Source of the DNA: Salipaludibacillus aurantiacus
Lineage (GTDB): Bacteria > Bacillota > Bacilli > Bacillales > Salisediminibacteriaceae
NCBI RefSeq assembly: GCF_900111295.1
Contig: NZ_FOGT01000009.1
Coordinates: forward strand, 1 to 64,000
Direction: 5' to 3'
DNA length: 64,000 nt
Shown here: positions 35,179 to 43,427 of the stretch, piece after piece
How the letters are laid out: each line of letters begins with the position of its first letter
How positions within the stretch are numbered: position 1 is the stretch's first letter
Position numbers and translations under genes: made by a program
Notes under the pieces: generated by a model
The model's database searches: none
What the model saw: the letters and a program-made list of their open reading frames with translations, nothing else
What the model was told of the DNA's origin: nothing

Positions 35179-35703
35179 TTATTTTTTCTTGAGTTGTGTG
35201 ATTTGGTCAATTGGTGCTTTGACCGCATCACGGGCCCGAACAACCGCTTCATCGTCCGGCGCATCATAAAAGCAAAGGCATTTTGACATATCTTCACACA
35301 CATACGTGCGGGAGAAAGAGACTTCAGGAACTTCCGCATAATGAACGGAATTCTTTTTCTTTCTCTCCAGGTACTGGTCCATTGTTAAGTTCTCCGGGAG
35401 GTTCCATTCAACGAGATAATTAATCTTCTCTTTTTGCTGTTTTGCTTCCTCCAGATCCTGCCCTACAATTCTTACTTCTTTAGTTAAGGCTACAGGCAGG
35501 CCGAGCAATTCCAGCGATGCTTTTAAAGACGCTTCTTTTTCCGCTTCAAAAATAAAGAATGCCCGCGTAAAATCACTTGCTACTTGAACTTCAATCAGTT
35601 CACTCGTTTGAAGCTGGCTCTGAAGCTGCTCCACTTTCTTTTCAAATGATGCCTCATCCTTAATTGATTCATTTAAAGTTGATTCCACTAAATACAGTCC
35701 CAA
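35179..35703 (-). CDS. Double-domain DUF4242 (SCO4226-like) protein
   Basis: A 174-residue protein of two alpha/beta ferredoxin-like halves. The second (about residues 94-172) is a clear DUF4242 domain: NYLVEWNLPENLTMDQYLE, then VSFSRTYV, and KCLCFYDAPDDEAV with the family's Cys-x-Tyr-acid-Ala-Pro motif. The first half (1-90) has the same strand-helix order but lacks that motif. The Streptomyces relative SCO4226 binds nickel; whether this one does is unknown. First gene of a two-gene operon with the flavoprotein. Confidence 0.72.
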   Translation of the reverse strand: MGLYLVESTLNESIKDEASFEKKVEQLQSQLQTSELIEVQVASDFTRAFFIFEAEKEASLKASLELLGLPVALTKEVRIVGQDLEEAKQQKEKINYLVEWNLPENLTMDQYLERKKKNSVHYAEVPEVSFSRTYVCEDMSKCLCFYDAPDDEAVVRARDAVKAPIDQITQLKKK

Positions 35704-35745
35704 CTGAATCCCTCCTGAAAAATTATATTTTCGAACTTTTAAGTT

Positions 35746-35780
35746 ATTTTATTATACTAAGTTTAAAAAATCAACTTAGT
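35746..35780 (-). promoter_or_regulatory. Promoter and HxlR-type operator of the DUF4242/flavoprotein operon
   Basis: Minus strand -35 TTGATT (35769-35774), 17 bases, -10 TAAAAT (35746-35751). The inverted repeat ACTAAGTT-N9-AACTTAGT (35756-35780) covers the -35 and spacer. From -35 to -10 it is identical at 25 of 29 positions to the promoter at 38939-38967. Confidence 0.75.
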
Positions 35781-35809
35781 TGTTTAATTTAGTCATGTTA
35801 CGTTATAAT
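35780..35809 (+). promoter_or_regulatory. Promoter of the HxlR-family gene
   Basis: TTGTTT (35780-35785), 18 bases, TATAAT (35804-35809), 26 bases before the first ATG. Its -35 touches the inverted repeat that serves the divergent operon, so one bound dimer could affect both. Confidence 0.55.
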
Positions 35810-35835
35810 ATCCACAGACTTTTCCTTAAGGAGCT

Positions 35836-36297
35836 ATGATCAAGATGAAAGAACGTTACAAACTGCCATGTAATATTGCTCAAACTCTCAATATTGTCGG
35901 GGACCGCTGGACGTTGCTGATCCTCCATGACATTCTTATCGGCCACCAGACATTTAATGAACTGAAAAAAAATCTGGAAGGCATTTCAGCCAACTTATTA
36001 TCAGACAGGCTGAAACATCTGGAAAAAGCCGGGTTGGTCGAGACCGAAGTTTATACAAAGCACCCTCCCCGCTACCAGTATAAATTGACCGAAAGCGGCA
36101 GAGACCTCGAACCTGTATTTGATGCTTTGCTCTTATGGGGCCGCGATCATCTGGATCACTGCTACAAGAAAATGGTTCATTCAGACTGCCAGCATGAAGT
36201 CGAACTTAGCTATTACTGCCCTTCTTGTAAAAAAACAGTTGATAAATCGGAAATCAACACGATCTCCACTGTAACCTCTGACCTCTACACCCGCTGA
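35836..36297 (+). CDS. HxlR-family transcriptional regulator with C-terminal Cys cluster
   Basis: A 153-residue winged-helix regulator. Residues 10-105 are the HxlR domain (CNIAQTLNIVGDRWTLLIL at the start, wing PPRYQYKLTESG). A tail with DCQHEVELSYYCPSCKKTV follows, and this Cys-x2-Cys arrangement plus the upstream Cys and His could bind a metal or sense thiols. Some HxlR relatives have such tails. Two ATGs lie 2 and 11 bases after AAGGAG, and I cannot choose between them. Divergent from the operon it probably controls. Confidence 0.85.
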   Translation: MIKMKERYKLPCNIAQTLNIVGDRWTLLILHDILIGHQTFNELKKNLEGISANLLSDRLKHLEKAGLVETEVYTKHPPRYQYKLTESGRDLEPVFDALLLWGRDHLDHCYKKMVHSDCQHEVELSYYCPSCKKTVDKSEINTISTVTSDLYTR

Positions 36298-36318
36298 CAG
36301 TGACGGGTGTTTTTTATA
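36287..36318 (+). terminator. Terminator of the HxlR gene
   Basis: ACACCCG pairs with CGGGTGT and is followed by six T. It overlaps the stop codon. Confidence 0.8.
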
Positions 36319-36320
36319 TA

Positions 36321-37094
36321 TTAATTGCTTTGCACGCCCCACTGTTTACCGACCCATTTTTCAAACAGCCCTACGGCCTTATCAAGAAGAAGCCCAAGGA
36401 CACCGATAAAGATAATTCCTGCCAGTACAAGATCCAGGTCCAAAGCATTTCTTGAATCAACAATCAAGTATCCCAGCCCTGACTGGGCTCCGATCATTTC
36501 TCCAGCCACAAGGAAAATCCACGCCGTGCCTACCGCTATATGGAGACCATTTGCAATGAAAGGAAAGGCAGCCGGAAAAATAATTTTATAAAGCAGAGAC
36601 ATTTCTTTTATTTCAAGGTTTTGAGCAAGCTTCAAATATGTCTTATCAATTTTTTTAACCGCCGAAACGGTCGAAAGCAAAACAGGAAAAAAAGCAGCAA
36701 TAAATATGATAACGATGGCCGGCATATTGCCGATTCCGAACCAAAGCACAATAAACGGTGACCAGGCTACAGGAGCCACAGGCCTGAGCACTTGTACAAT
36801 CGGTTCAAAAACTCTCCAAAGTTTAGTCATCCGGCCCAGCACCAGCCCCAAAGCAATAGCTACCACAACGGCACTCAAGTAACCTGTGAAAAAACGAAAC
36901 AGGCTGACCCTGACGTGCTCAAATAAGGTGCCGTCCTGTATAAGGGTAATGATCCCGTAAAAAACCATTAAGGGGGACGGCAGAAGCGCCTCAGGATAAT
37001 CCCCGATAAAAATAACGAGCTGCCAGACGGTTATCACTAAAACAAAAGCTGCTGTTACATAGAAGGCTGTCGATAAGTATTTCATCTGCATCAC
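36321..37094 (-). CDS. ABC importer permease (SsuC/TauC-like)
   Basis: A 257-residue permease with six helices and the BPD_transp_1 coupling signature near residues 160-180 (LEIKEMSLLYKIIFPAAFPFI). It belongs to the sulfonate/nitrate/taurine group. It overlaps the binding-protein gene by four bases, and several starts (GTG 37094, ATG 37091, ATG 37085) are possible; none has a strong ribosome site, fitting coupled translation. It is the last gene of the importer operon. Confidence 0.85.
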   Translation of the reverse strand: MMQMKYLSTAFYVTAAFVLVITVWQLVIFIGDYPEALLPSPLMVFYGIITLIQDGTLFEHVRVSLFRFFTGYLSAVVVAIALGLVLGRMTKLWRVFEPIVQVLRPVAPVAWSPFIVLWFGIGNMPAIVIIFIAAFFPVLLSTVSAVKKIDKTYLKLAQNLEIKEMSLLYKIIFPAAFPFIANGLHIAVGTAWIFLVAGEMIGAQSGLGYLIVDSRNALDLDLVLAGIIFIGVLGLLLDKAVGLFEKWVGKQWGVQSN

Positions 37095-38053
37095 GTCTCT
37101 TCTTCAAAGTAAGATTGGTCTACAAAATCCTCGTATGAAGGCGGGTCATCAGCCAGCCCCATTTCTATAAGGCGTTCTCGCAAAAATTCATATTCTGTCT
37201 CGTAAATTCTTAAGTTATCGTATGAAATCCAGTCTAATGAAAGTTCGAGGGCCTCATCGGTGACATTTAAATAATTTTTATGTGCGGCCAGTGATTCTTC
37301 GGTCTGCTCTCCCGCTCTTTCCCCGGCATCCAGGTAACCTTTCACAAACTGCTCTGCCAGTTCAGGGGAATCTTCCATAAAATCATCACGGAGCACAAGC
37401 GCGCAGCATAAGCAGTTATTCGGACAAAACTCGTGTGACTGGTGAAGCACATGTCCTGTATCCAGCGTGACGCCCAGCGCTCCGAAAGGCTCCGCTACAA
37501 TATAACTGGAAATCCTTCCTTCCGACAGCGCCGAAGGCATTTCAGGAGGCGGCATTTCTACGACATTCACGTCCTCATAGTCCATCCCTTCGCGCTTTAG
37601 CATTTCATCAAGGAGCAGGTTATGGGCAGATAGGGTGTGGGGGATAGCGACAGTCTCTCCTGCCAGGTCAGCAGGACTTTCGACATCATGCGCCGCCATA
37701 ATGGCATTGCCTTCCCGGTGTCCTAAAGCCACTGCACTGATTCCGATTCCCCTTTCTTTCGCTTTCATTGCAAGTTCGAACAGGACTGAGGCCCCATCAA
37801 TTCTGCCTGCATTCAGCGCATCCATTAATTCAATCCAGCTTCCAAACCTTATAAGTTCAATTTCAGCTCCGTCTAAATACTCCTCTTCAAATTCCTTTGT
37901 AAAATAGAGAGGCGCTGCATGAGTAATCGGTAGATGCCCGAGTCTGATAACATCGTTTTTATTGTCATCCGGCCCAGATACAGGCGTGGCACAAGCTGAC
38001 AGAAACAGAGAACTTATCAGCATATAACTGCTGAGTGTATGAGATTTTTTCAT
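37091..38053 (-). CDS. ABC importer substrate-binding lipoprotein (SsuA/NMT1-like)
   Basis: A 320-residue lipoprotein. Lipobox LSACA near residues 18-22, then the NMT1/SsuA-like fold: RLGHLPITHAAPLYFTKE at the start of domain 1, a binding-loop region with FCPNNCLCCALVLRDD (about residues 205-220) bearing three clustered Cys, and a helical end. It captures the ligand outside the membrane for the adjacent permease and ATPase. The Cys cluster is unusual for an extracellular protein and might bind a metal or a thiol/sulfur ligand. Substrate unknown. Confidence 0.82.
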   Translation of the reverse strand: MKKSHTLSSYMLISSLFLSACATPVSGPDDNKNDVIRLGHLPITHAAPLYFTKEFEEEYLDGAEIELIRFGSWIELMDALNAGRIDGASVLFELAMKAKERGIGISAVALGHREGNAIMAAHDVESPADLAGETVAIPHTLSAHNLLLDEMLKREGMDYEDVNVVEMPPPEMPSALSEGRISSYIVAEPFGALGVTLDTGHVLHQSHEFCPNNCLCCALVLRDDFMEDSPELAEQFVKGYLDAGERAGEQTEESLAAHKNYLNVTDEALELSLDWISYDNLRIYETEYEFLRERLIEMGLADDPPSYEDFVDQSYFEEET

Positions 38054-38076
38054 GCTTCCCCTCCTTTAGGAATTGT

Positions 38077-38874
38077 TTAAATATTAAAATCAAGCTGGTC
38101 CTGTGTGTAACTGAAATTGAATTCATCCAGTATCCATTTCCGGTAATATTGGAAATCGCTATGTGCCCTGTCCCTTGGTTTAGGGAGTTTTACTGTGATT
38201 TTTTTCCTTACTGTGCCGGGGTTGGCGTCCATAATGAAAACCCGGTCTGAAAGATACACAGCCTCATCAATATCGTGAGTCACAAGAATAATATTAGTTC
38301 CTTCCTGCTGCTGGATCCGGAGCAGTTCATCCTGCAGATAATATCTGTTAAATGTATCTAAAGCCGCAAAAGGCTCATCCATTAATATAAGTTCCGGACG
38401 AATTGACAGAGCCCGGGCGATGGCGACTCTCTGCTGCATTCCGCCTGACAGTTCAGAAGGAAACTGATCCATGCTTTTCTCAAGGCCGACGAGTTTAATA
38501 TATCTAATGGCTCTTTCTCTGCTCTCTTCTTTAGAAAGCCCTTCCGGTTCAAGGGCAAGTTCTACATTTTTCAAAACCGTCCGCCAAGGGAGCAACGCAT
38601 AATATTGAAACAGCATGATCGCTCGTCTGGACGGTTTCGTCACCTGCTTGCCATCAAAGAACAATTCGCCTCCAGTAGGACTGTCAAACCCTCCGATCAA
38701 GTTTAGCAGCGTGCTTTTACCGCATCCGCTTTGGCCTAATATAGACACGACTTCTCCCTTCCTTATGTCAAAATCAATGCCGCTCAACACTTTCTTTGAA
38801 TCTCCCTGTTTTGAAAATTCTTTTTCCACGCCTTTTAACTCAACTAAAGGGTTATTTTCAGCAGTTACACTCAC
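38077..38874 (-). CDS. ABC importer ATP-binding protein (SsuB/TauB-like)
   Basis: A 265-residue ATPase: Walker A GQSGCGKSTLL, Q-loop LFQYYALLPW, signature ELSGGMQQRVAIARAL, Walker B LILMDEPFAALD, and a C-terminal sequence typical of sulfonate/nitrate-family ATPases (TVKLPKPRDR). I prefer the GTG at 38874, eight bases after AAAGGTGG; a GTG four codons earlier overlaps the ribosome site. First gene of a three-gene importer operon (ATPase, binding protein, permease). Confidence 0.9.
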   Translation of the reverse strand: MSVTAENNPLVELKGVEKEFSKQGDSKKVLSGIDFDIRKGEVVSILGQSGCGKSTLLNLIGGFDSPTGGELFFDGKQVTKPSRRAIMLFQYYALLPWRTVLKNVELALEPEGLSKEESRERAIRYIKLVGLEKSMDQFPSELSGGMQQRVAIARALSIRPELILMDEPFAALDTFNRYYLQDELLRIQQQEGTNIILVTHDIDEAVYLSDRVFIMDANPGTVRKKITVKLPKPRDRAHSDFQYYRKWILDEFNFSYTQDQLDFNI

Positions 38875-38938
38875 TTTTTCGCCCACCTTTGTAAGAACAT
38901 TAAATTTATAATTCTTACCTGTTTACTATGTTTTAATC

Positions 38939-38973
38939 ATTTTATGATACTTAGTTAAAAAAAACAACCTAAA
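38939..38973 (-). promoter_or_regulatory. Promoter and HxlR-type operator of the importer operon
   Basis: Minus strand -35 TTGTTT (38962-38967), 17 bases, -10 TAAAAT (38939-38944), almost a copy of the promoter at 35746-35774. On the plus strand ACTTAGTTAAAA begins at 38949 and aligns with the inverted repeat at 35756-35780 (19 of 25 bases), though one arm is imperfect here. Confidence 0.7.
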
Positions 38974-39052
38974 ATGATAATTATTTTTAGAAATTCTGTC
39001 TATTTCGACGAATGGAACTCAAGAAAGTCCTTTGCGTGGATTACTTACACAA

Positions 39053-39081
39053 AAAACCCCGTAAATTAATTACGAGGTTTT
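39053..39081 (-). terminator. Terminator after the acyltransferase gene
   Basis: AAAACCTCGTAA pairs with TTACGGGGTTTT (one mismatch), followed by a T-run on the minus strand. Confidence 0.8.
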
Positions 39082-39088
39082 GATCAAA

Positions 39089-40174
39089 CTAAAGATTTAA
39101 CTGAAAAATTTTATTTCTCCTAATAGAGGGTTGCTGCCTGGGAATCGGCAGCGTTTTTCCTATTAAATAAGGGCTTAGTGCTGCGGAAGAGGTGAGCTTC
39201 ACGACCAGCACCGACGCTGCAATACTAAAGGCTACTGCCATAATAAAGTACAGGACAGGATGGACATTTGCCAGTGGAGGCAAATAGTAAAGAAATACAG
39301 TATGGAGCAAATAAATATTAAAAGAATATTTACTTACCGACAAAATTAGTGGGGGAGTTCTCTTAAGTTTATAAGTCAGCAGTAATATAACCGCAATTAA
39401 AGCGGGCGTATACAGCAGATAGTCTATTCTTTTAGAGGAAACGACTGTGAGAATGTCATACCTTACCAGGAAAAAGACAAGACCTATACTTAAGAAAGGC
39501 AACCCGTAAATAATTTTTCTGTACTGAAGAAGCTGCTCCATTACTGCATGATAATGCCTTCCACAATAGTAACCTAATGTAAAATAAAAGAGCCATCCAA
39601 ACACCGGGAGCCAGTGGCCCCGCTCCCAAATATATTCTCCCAGAAACATCGCCGGTGGAGAAGTCATATGGAAAAAACCAAGATATATGACGTTAATGAC
39701 TAAGGAAAAACCAATGACTTTAACCGGAGATGACCTTTCTAAAAAGCGTTGGGCAATCATATGCATGAGATAAAACTGGAAAATTATTAATATAAAATAG
39801 CCTGTATAACCGCCTATAAAGAGATTTAGTGCCAGTTGCCGGGTGAAAGCCTGCAACGTATCTGCCGTTATAAAAGCAAATACCAGGCCCATAAAGGCAA
39901 ACGGAGCTAGCAGGAATTTGACCCTTTTGATCAAAAAACCTTTAGGCACCCCATTCGGATACGAATGAGCTAAAAGAAATTCCGAAATAAATATAAATAC
40001 CGGCGTACCAAAAAAAGCGATAAACCTAAACGCAATCAGTAAATATTCTTCATATTGGCCAATTGAATATTCATAGTTGGAAAGCGTTGTGTTCACAGCA
40101 TGGGTCACAACCACTGCCAGACAAGCAAGCGCCCTCAACCAGTATATTTCTTTTATAACCTTAGATTCTTTCAC
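39089..40174 (-). CDS. Acyltransferase 3 family membrane protein
   Basis: A 361-residue membrane protein with about ten helices. The conserved His in LACLAVVVTHAVN (helix 1) and the Arg-rich loop of the family are present. Members O-acylate cell-wall sugars or lipids. The GTG at 40174 is preceded by AAGGGAAGT; upstream ATGs lack a ribosome site. Single gene with its own terminator. The acceptor is unknown. Confidence 0.82.
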   Translation of the reverse strand: MKESKVIKEIYWLRALACLAVVVTHAVNTTLSNYEYSIGQYEEYLLIAFRFIAFFGTPVFIFISEFLLAHSYPNGVPKGFLIKRVKFLLAPFAFMGLVFAFITADTLQAFTRQLALNLFIGGYTGYFILIIFQFYLMHMIAQRFLERSSPVKVIGFSLVINVIYLGFFHMTSPPAMFLGEYIWERGHWLPVFGWLFYFTLGYYCGRHYHAVMEQLLQYRKIIYGLPFLSIGLVFFLVRYDILTVVSSKRIDYLLYTPALIAVILLLTYKLKRTPPLILSVSKYSFNIYLLHTVFLYYLPPLANVHPVLYFIMAVAFSIAASVLVVKLTSSAALSPYLIGKTLPIPRQQPSIRRNKIFQLNL

Positions 40175-40373
40175 ATAAATACTTCCCTTCTTACATAAGA
40201 GCATGCCTATAATCATTCGTTCTATAAGAGATATTTTAGGGGCAAAGTCAACAAAACTTTCCAGTCAGGCTGAAGAGTCTGTTCTGATTTGAATCTATTT
40301 TTCATCTACAGGCACGCTCATCCTGGTTGCGTAGTTCCCGGGATATCTCTTCCAGACTTGAAGCTCTTTGCTT

Positions 40374-41753
40374 TTACCTCTGGTCCTGATTTGGGAAAGA
40401 TACAGAAATAGTTGTCCCTTTTCCCGGCTCACTTTTAACGTTTAATTTTCCCCGGTGAGCTTCAACTAACGCCTTAACAATGGAGAGGCCGATGCCAAGC
40501 CCGCCCCTTTCACGGTTTCTGGATTTTTCGCCGCGGTAGAAACGCTCGAATGCGTTTTGCAGTTCTTCTTCCGACATCCCTTTTCCCTCATCCATAATAT
40601 TAAAGGTAGTAAAGTTCTCATCCTGGTCAACTGTTATCTCTACTTTTTTTCCCGTATCCGTAAATTTCCATGCATTATTTAAAAGATTGGTCATTATTTG
40701 AGTAAACCGATCCGGATCGGCAGCAAACACGTACGACTTCTCAGTGTCCACTTTCAGGTCAATTCCTTTTTCCTCAAAAGAAGGGTTAAACCTCTCGTAT
40801 AATGATTTAAGAATTTGTGCTGAATGAAGCTTTTCAATATTAAGCTTTAACCTCGGGTTTTCGGCAGCATGTAATTCTTCCATTTCATTTACAAGCCTGA
40901 CGAGACGCATTAATTCCAGATAACTTTGTTCCAGCCGTTCAGGCGTGACTTCCAAAACCCCGTCACGAAACGCCTCAAGCTGGCTTCGGAGTGTAGACAG
41001 CGGGGTACGCAATTCATGAGCAAGGTCACTTGTGAACTGCTTCCGCAGCTTCTCGCTTTTCTCAAGAGACCTTGCCAGTTCATTCACTCCTTCAGACAAG
41101 TCTCTTATTTCCTGTATACTGTGGTCAGTTGAAAGGGCCAAAGCATGACGGTGATTTTTCAGCAGTTTCATGGCACCGCCAATTTGTTTAATTCCTTTGG
41201 ATAACTGTTTTGAAAAAATAAAGCTGAACAGAACAGCTAAGCAGGTCATAACAACTAAGGCAAGAAGTAAATAACGACTGAAATCAGCAAGAAACTGATT
41301 ATCAGTACCCGCAAATGTCGCAGGGTAATAAACGAACATTGTGCCGATCGGTTCGCCCTCAGCAAACAGCTCAAAGCTTTCTGAATCCATATGATGATCA
41401 CCCATCATCACTCCACTACTCTCGCGCCGCATTTGTCCCCTCTGATGCTGATTCATATGGCTGCTGTCTATTAATAGCTCCTCTTCAGCAGAATAGACCT
41501 GAAAGTGAATATCTTCATGCATCGTCAAACGATGAAGAGTCATTTGAGACTGGTTCGTAAATGCCCCATTTTGGATATAATCATTTTCTACTTGCTCCAC
41601 TGCCTGGATAATTTGTTCTTCCCGGCGGGTTTCCACATAATCACTGAATGTCTCCTGAAAGCCGAAAAAAACAGCAATCCCGACAAATAAGATTCCTCCG
41701 AGCGACAATACTAATGAAAAAACCAGCAAGCGGCTATACAGGGTTTGAAACAT
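40374..41753 (-). CDS. Sensor histidine kinase
   Basis: A 459-residue kinase. Helix 1 (12-34), an extracytoplasmic region of about 125 residues rich in Met and His (MNQHQRGQMRRESSGVMMGD), helix 2 (about 165-185), HAMP, then HisKA with AHELRTPLSTLRSQLE and an ATPase domain (NLLNNAWKFTD, GLGIGLSIV). The start overlaps the regulator gene by 20 bases and has GGAGGG upstream. The Met/His-rich sensor part could detect a metal such as copper, but this is inference. Confidence 0.9.
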   Translation of the reverse strand: MFQTLYSRLLVFSLVLSLGGILFVGIAVFFGFQETFSDYVETRREEQIIQAVEQVENDYIQNGAFTNQSQMTLHRLTMHEDIHFQVYSAEEELLIDSSHMNQHQRGQMRRESSGVMMGDHHMDSESFELFAEGEPIGTMFVYYPATFAGTDNQFLADFSRYLLLALVVMTCLAVLFSFIFSKQLSKGIKQIGGAMKLLKNHRHALALSTDHSIQEIRDLSEGVNELARSLEKSEKLRKQFTSDLAHELRTPLSTLRSQLEAFRDGVLEVTPERLEQSYLELMRLVRLVNEMEELHAAENPRLKLNIEKLHSAQILKSLYERFNPSFEEKGIDLKVDTEKSYVFAADPDRFTQIMTNLLNNAWKFTDTGKKVEITVDQDENFTTFNIMDEGKGMSEEELQNAFERFYRGEKSRNRERGGLGIGLSIVKALVEAHRGKLNVKSEPGKGTTISVSFPNQDQR

Positions 41754-42444
41754 CGCGTTTCCCTCCGAATTTATATCCCATGCCGAATACTGTGACTATA
41801 TATTCTGGTTTCCTTGTGTCCTTTTCAATTTTTTTTCGTAAATTTTTAATATGGACGTCTATGCTTCGTTCATAACCTTCATAAAAACGATCCTCCTGAA
41901 TTTTTTCCAGCAGGTCTGTTCGGCTGAATACTCTTCCCGGCTCTTTAGCCATTGCTGTTAATACGTGAAATTCCAAAGGTGTCAATGTCACTTCTTTATC
42001 ATTCACGGTAACTAGTTTTTTCTTATCATCAATGACTAACATGCCGCCATTATATGACTGGACACTTTTCTTACTCGACAACCCGGCGCGCCGCAGAATA
42101 GCTTCCATTCTCACTATTACTTCTTTCGGGCTGAATGGTTTAGTCACATAATCATCCGCTCCGAGTAATATCCCCTGGATCCTCTCATCTTCAGCAGACT
42201 TGGCACTGAGCATAAGGATTGGCGTATCAGTGTGCTGGCGGATACGGGTACATATTTCTTCACCTGATAAATCAGGAAGCATTAAATCCAGGATGAGAAA
42301 GTCAGGCTGAATTTTCCAAAACAAGTCCAGGCCTTCTTTTCCATTTGGTGATGAAACGACATCATATCCCTCTTTTTCCAGATAAGCCGTTAACACATCA
42401 ACCATCATTGGTTCATCTTCAATTATCATTACTTGAACAGGCAT
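41734..42444 (-). CDS. OmpR/PhoB-family response regulator
   Basis: A 236-residue regulator: receiver domain with DD near residues 10-11, phospho-acceptor Asp in FLILDLMLPDLSG (about 55), Lys in VTKPFSP, then a winged helix with YERSIDVHIKNLRKKIE and a closing MGYKF. It forms a pair with the kinase downstream. A phased direct-repeat array at 42519-42562, between this gene and the divergent secreted protein, is its likely target. Confidence 0.93.
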   Translation of the reverse strand: MPVQVMIIEDEPMMVDVLTAYLEKEGYDVVSSPNGKEGLDLFWKIQPDFLILDLMLPDLSGEEICTRIRQHTDTPILMLSAKSAEDERIQGILLGADDYVTKPFSPKEVIVRMEAILRRAGLSSKKSVQSYNGGMLVIDDKKKLVTVNDKEVTLTPLEFHVLTAMAKEPGRVFSRTDLLEKIQEDRFYEGYERSIDVHIKNLRKKIEKDTRKPEYIVTVFGMGYKFGGKRDVSNPV

Positions 42445-42518
42445 AGTGCCACTCCTCTTTTTATATTGAAAAAATTATAGCACAGGTTCTTGCTCCTTTT
42501 CGTATTCCCTGGAAAAAC

Positions 42519-42571
42519 TCATAACTTCTTCATAACTTCTTTATTAGCTCCTCATAAGTGCGGTTTATACT
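42519..42571 (+). promoter_or_regulatory. Four phased repeats and weak promoter before the Met/His-rich secreted protein
   Basis: Half-sites start at 42519, 42530, 42541 and 42552, exactly 11 bases apart: TCATAACTTCT twice, then TTATTAGCTCC and TCATAAGTGCG. A -10 TATACT follows at 42566-42571 with no good -35. This is the layout of promoters activated by PhoB/OmpR-type regulators. Confidence 0.65.
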
Positions 42572-42602
42572 GTAATTAGAAAGACAAAAGGAGGAGATTC
42601 AA

Positions 42603-42959
42603 ATGAAAAAATGGTTAATGGCTGCTTTGGCAGTACTTGTCCTTACCGCAGTAGGCGGAACGGTTATGGCCTCTGGGGATAATAACTGGAATTTCGAAGA
42701 CCACCTTCCATTTATGCAGGAAAGACATCCTGATTTAACAGATGATGAACTGGAAGAGAGGTTTAACCAATGCCAGCAACGGCATGAAGAAAGAGGTTTC
42801 GGCCAGCGTATGATGCATGGGATGATGCATGGCGGCATGATGGGTCAAGGAAATGGTCCGGGCCCTGGGAATGGTCCTGGTAACGGTCCTGGGAATGGTC
42901 CTGGCAACGGAAACGGCCAAGGCCCGGGGAATGGATTCAATAACGGAAATAATGATTAA
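42603..42959 (+). CDS. Secreted Met/His/Gly-rich protein
   Basis: A 118-residue protein. Signal peptide residues 1-23 (WLMAALAVLVLTAVGGTVMA), a charged segment with LTDDELEERFNQCQQRH, then a Met/His-rich stretch MMHGMMHGGMM and a tail of repeated Gly-Asn-Gly-Pro units. The Met/His pattern suggests copper or other soft-metal binding outside the cell. Divergent from a response-regulator gene whose likely binding repeats lie at its promoter. Family not recognised. Confidence 0.7.
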   Translation: MKKWLMAALAVLVLTAVGGTVMASGDNNWNFEDHLPFMQERHPDLTDDELEERFNQCQQRHEERGFGQRMMHGMMHGGMMGQGNGPGPGNGPGNGPGNGPGNGNGQGPGNGFNNGNND

Positions 42960-42972
42960 TACAGCGGCTTTT

Positions 42973-43001
42973 AAGAGTGCTTTCAATGAGAGAGCACTCT
43001 T
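42973..43001 (+). terminator. Hairpin terminator after the secreted protein gene
   Basis: AAGAGTGCT pairs with AGCACTCTT around an 11-base loop. It has only a weak T-tract. Confidence 0.6.
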
Positions 43002-43018
43002 AATTAGGTCATATCCTT

Positions 43019-43354
43019 CTATTTGCTGATGATTTTGAATACTATTCCATTAAAATCCTTAAAGACGAATACTCGGAGAATATCCCCTGCTGTTAAGTCT
43101 GCAATCCTCTGAATTTCACTGGGGACACGAAACCCTCCGCTTTTATTTATTATCATCCGATTTTCCATTGTGTCTTTAGTATTCCGCGATACAACAATCT
43201 CCCCCAGTGCTTCCCTAAAGCTGACAGACACTTCATCCCCCGGGAATAAAGCCGTTTGTTTACGCACAACAGAAGGAATTAACACCGTCTGGTTCTTTTT
43301 AAAGGTACAAATAAAATGAGAATCAATTAATTCAGTTTCATATTTAGCAATCAT
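43019..43354 (-). CDS. Protein with two AbrB/SpoVT-like domains
   Basis: A 111-residue protein. Two successive swapped-hairpin-like units: FKKNQTVLIPSVVRKQ with GDEVSVSF (about residues 18-45), then RMIINKSGGFRVPSEIQR with GDILRVF (about 66-95). Each has the strand-loop-Pro-helix pattern of AbrB-type DNA-binding domains. Most AbrB-type proteins have one such domain and form swapped dimers; two in one chain is less common. It may be a transition-type regulator; the target is unknown. Confidence 0.6.
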   Translation of the reverse strand: MIAKYETELIDSHFICTFKKNQTVLIPSVVRKQTALFPGDEVSVSFREALGEIVVSRNTKDTMENRMIINKSGGFRVPSEIQRIADLTAGDILRVFVFKDFNGIVFKIISK

Positions 43355-43427
43355 TTAACACACCCCAATGACTACACTTTTCCATTATTTTAAAGGTAAC
43401 AATTGAAGAAAGTTTGAAGTTCCATAA

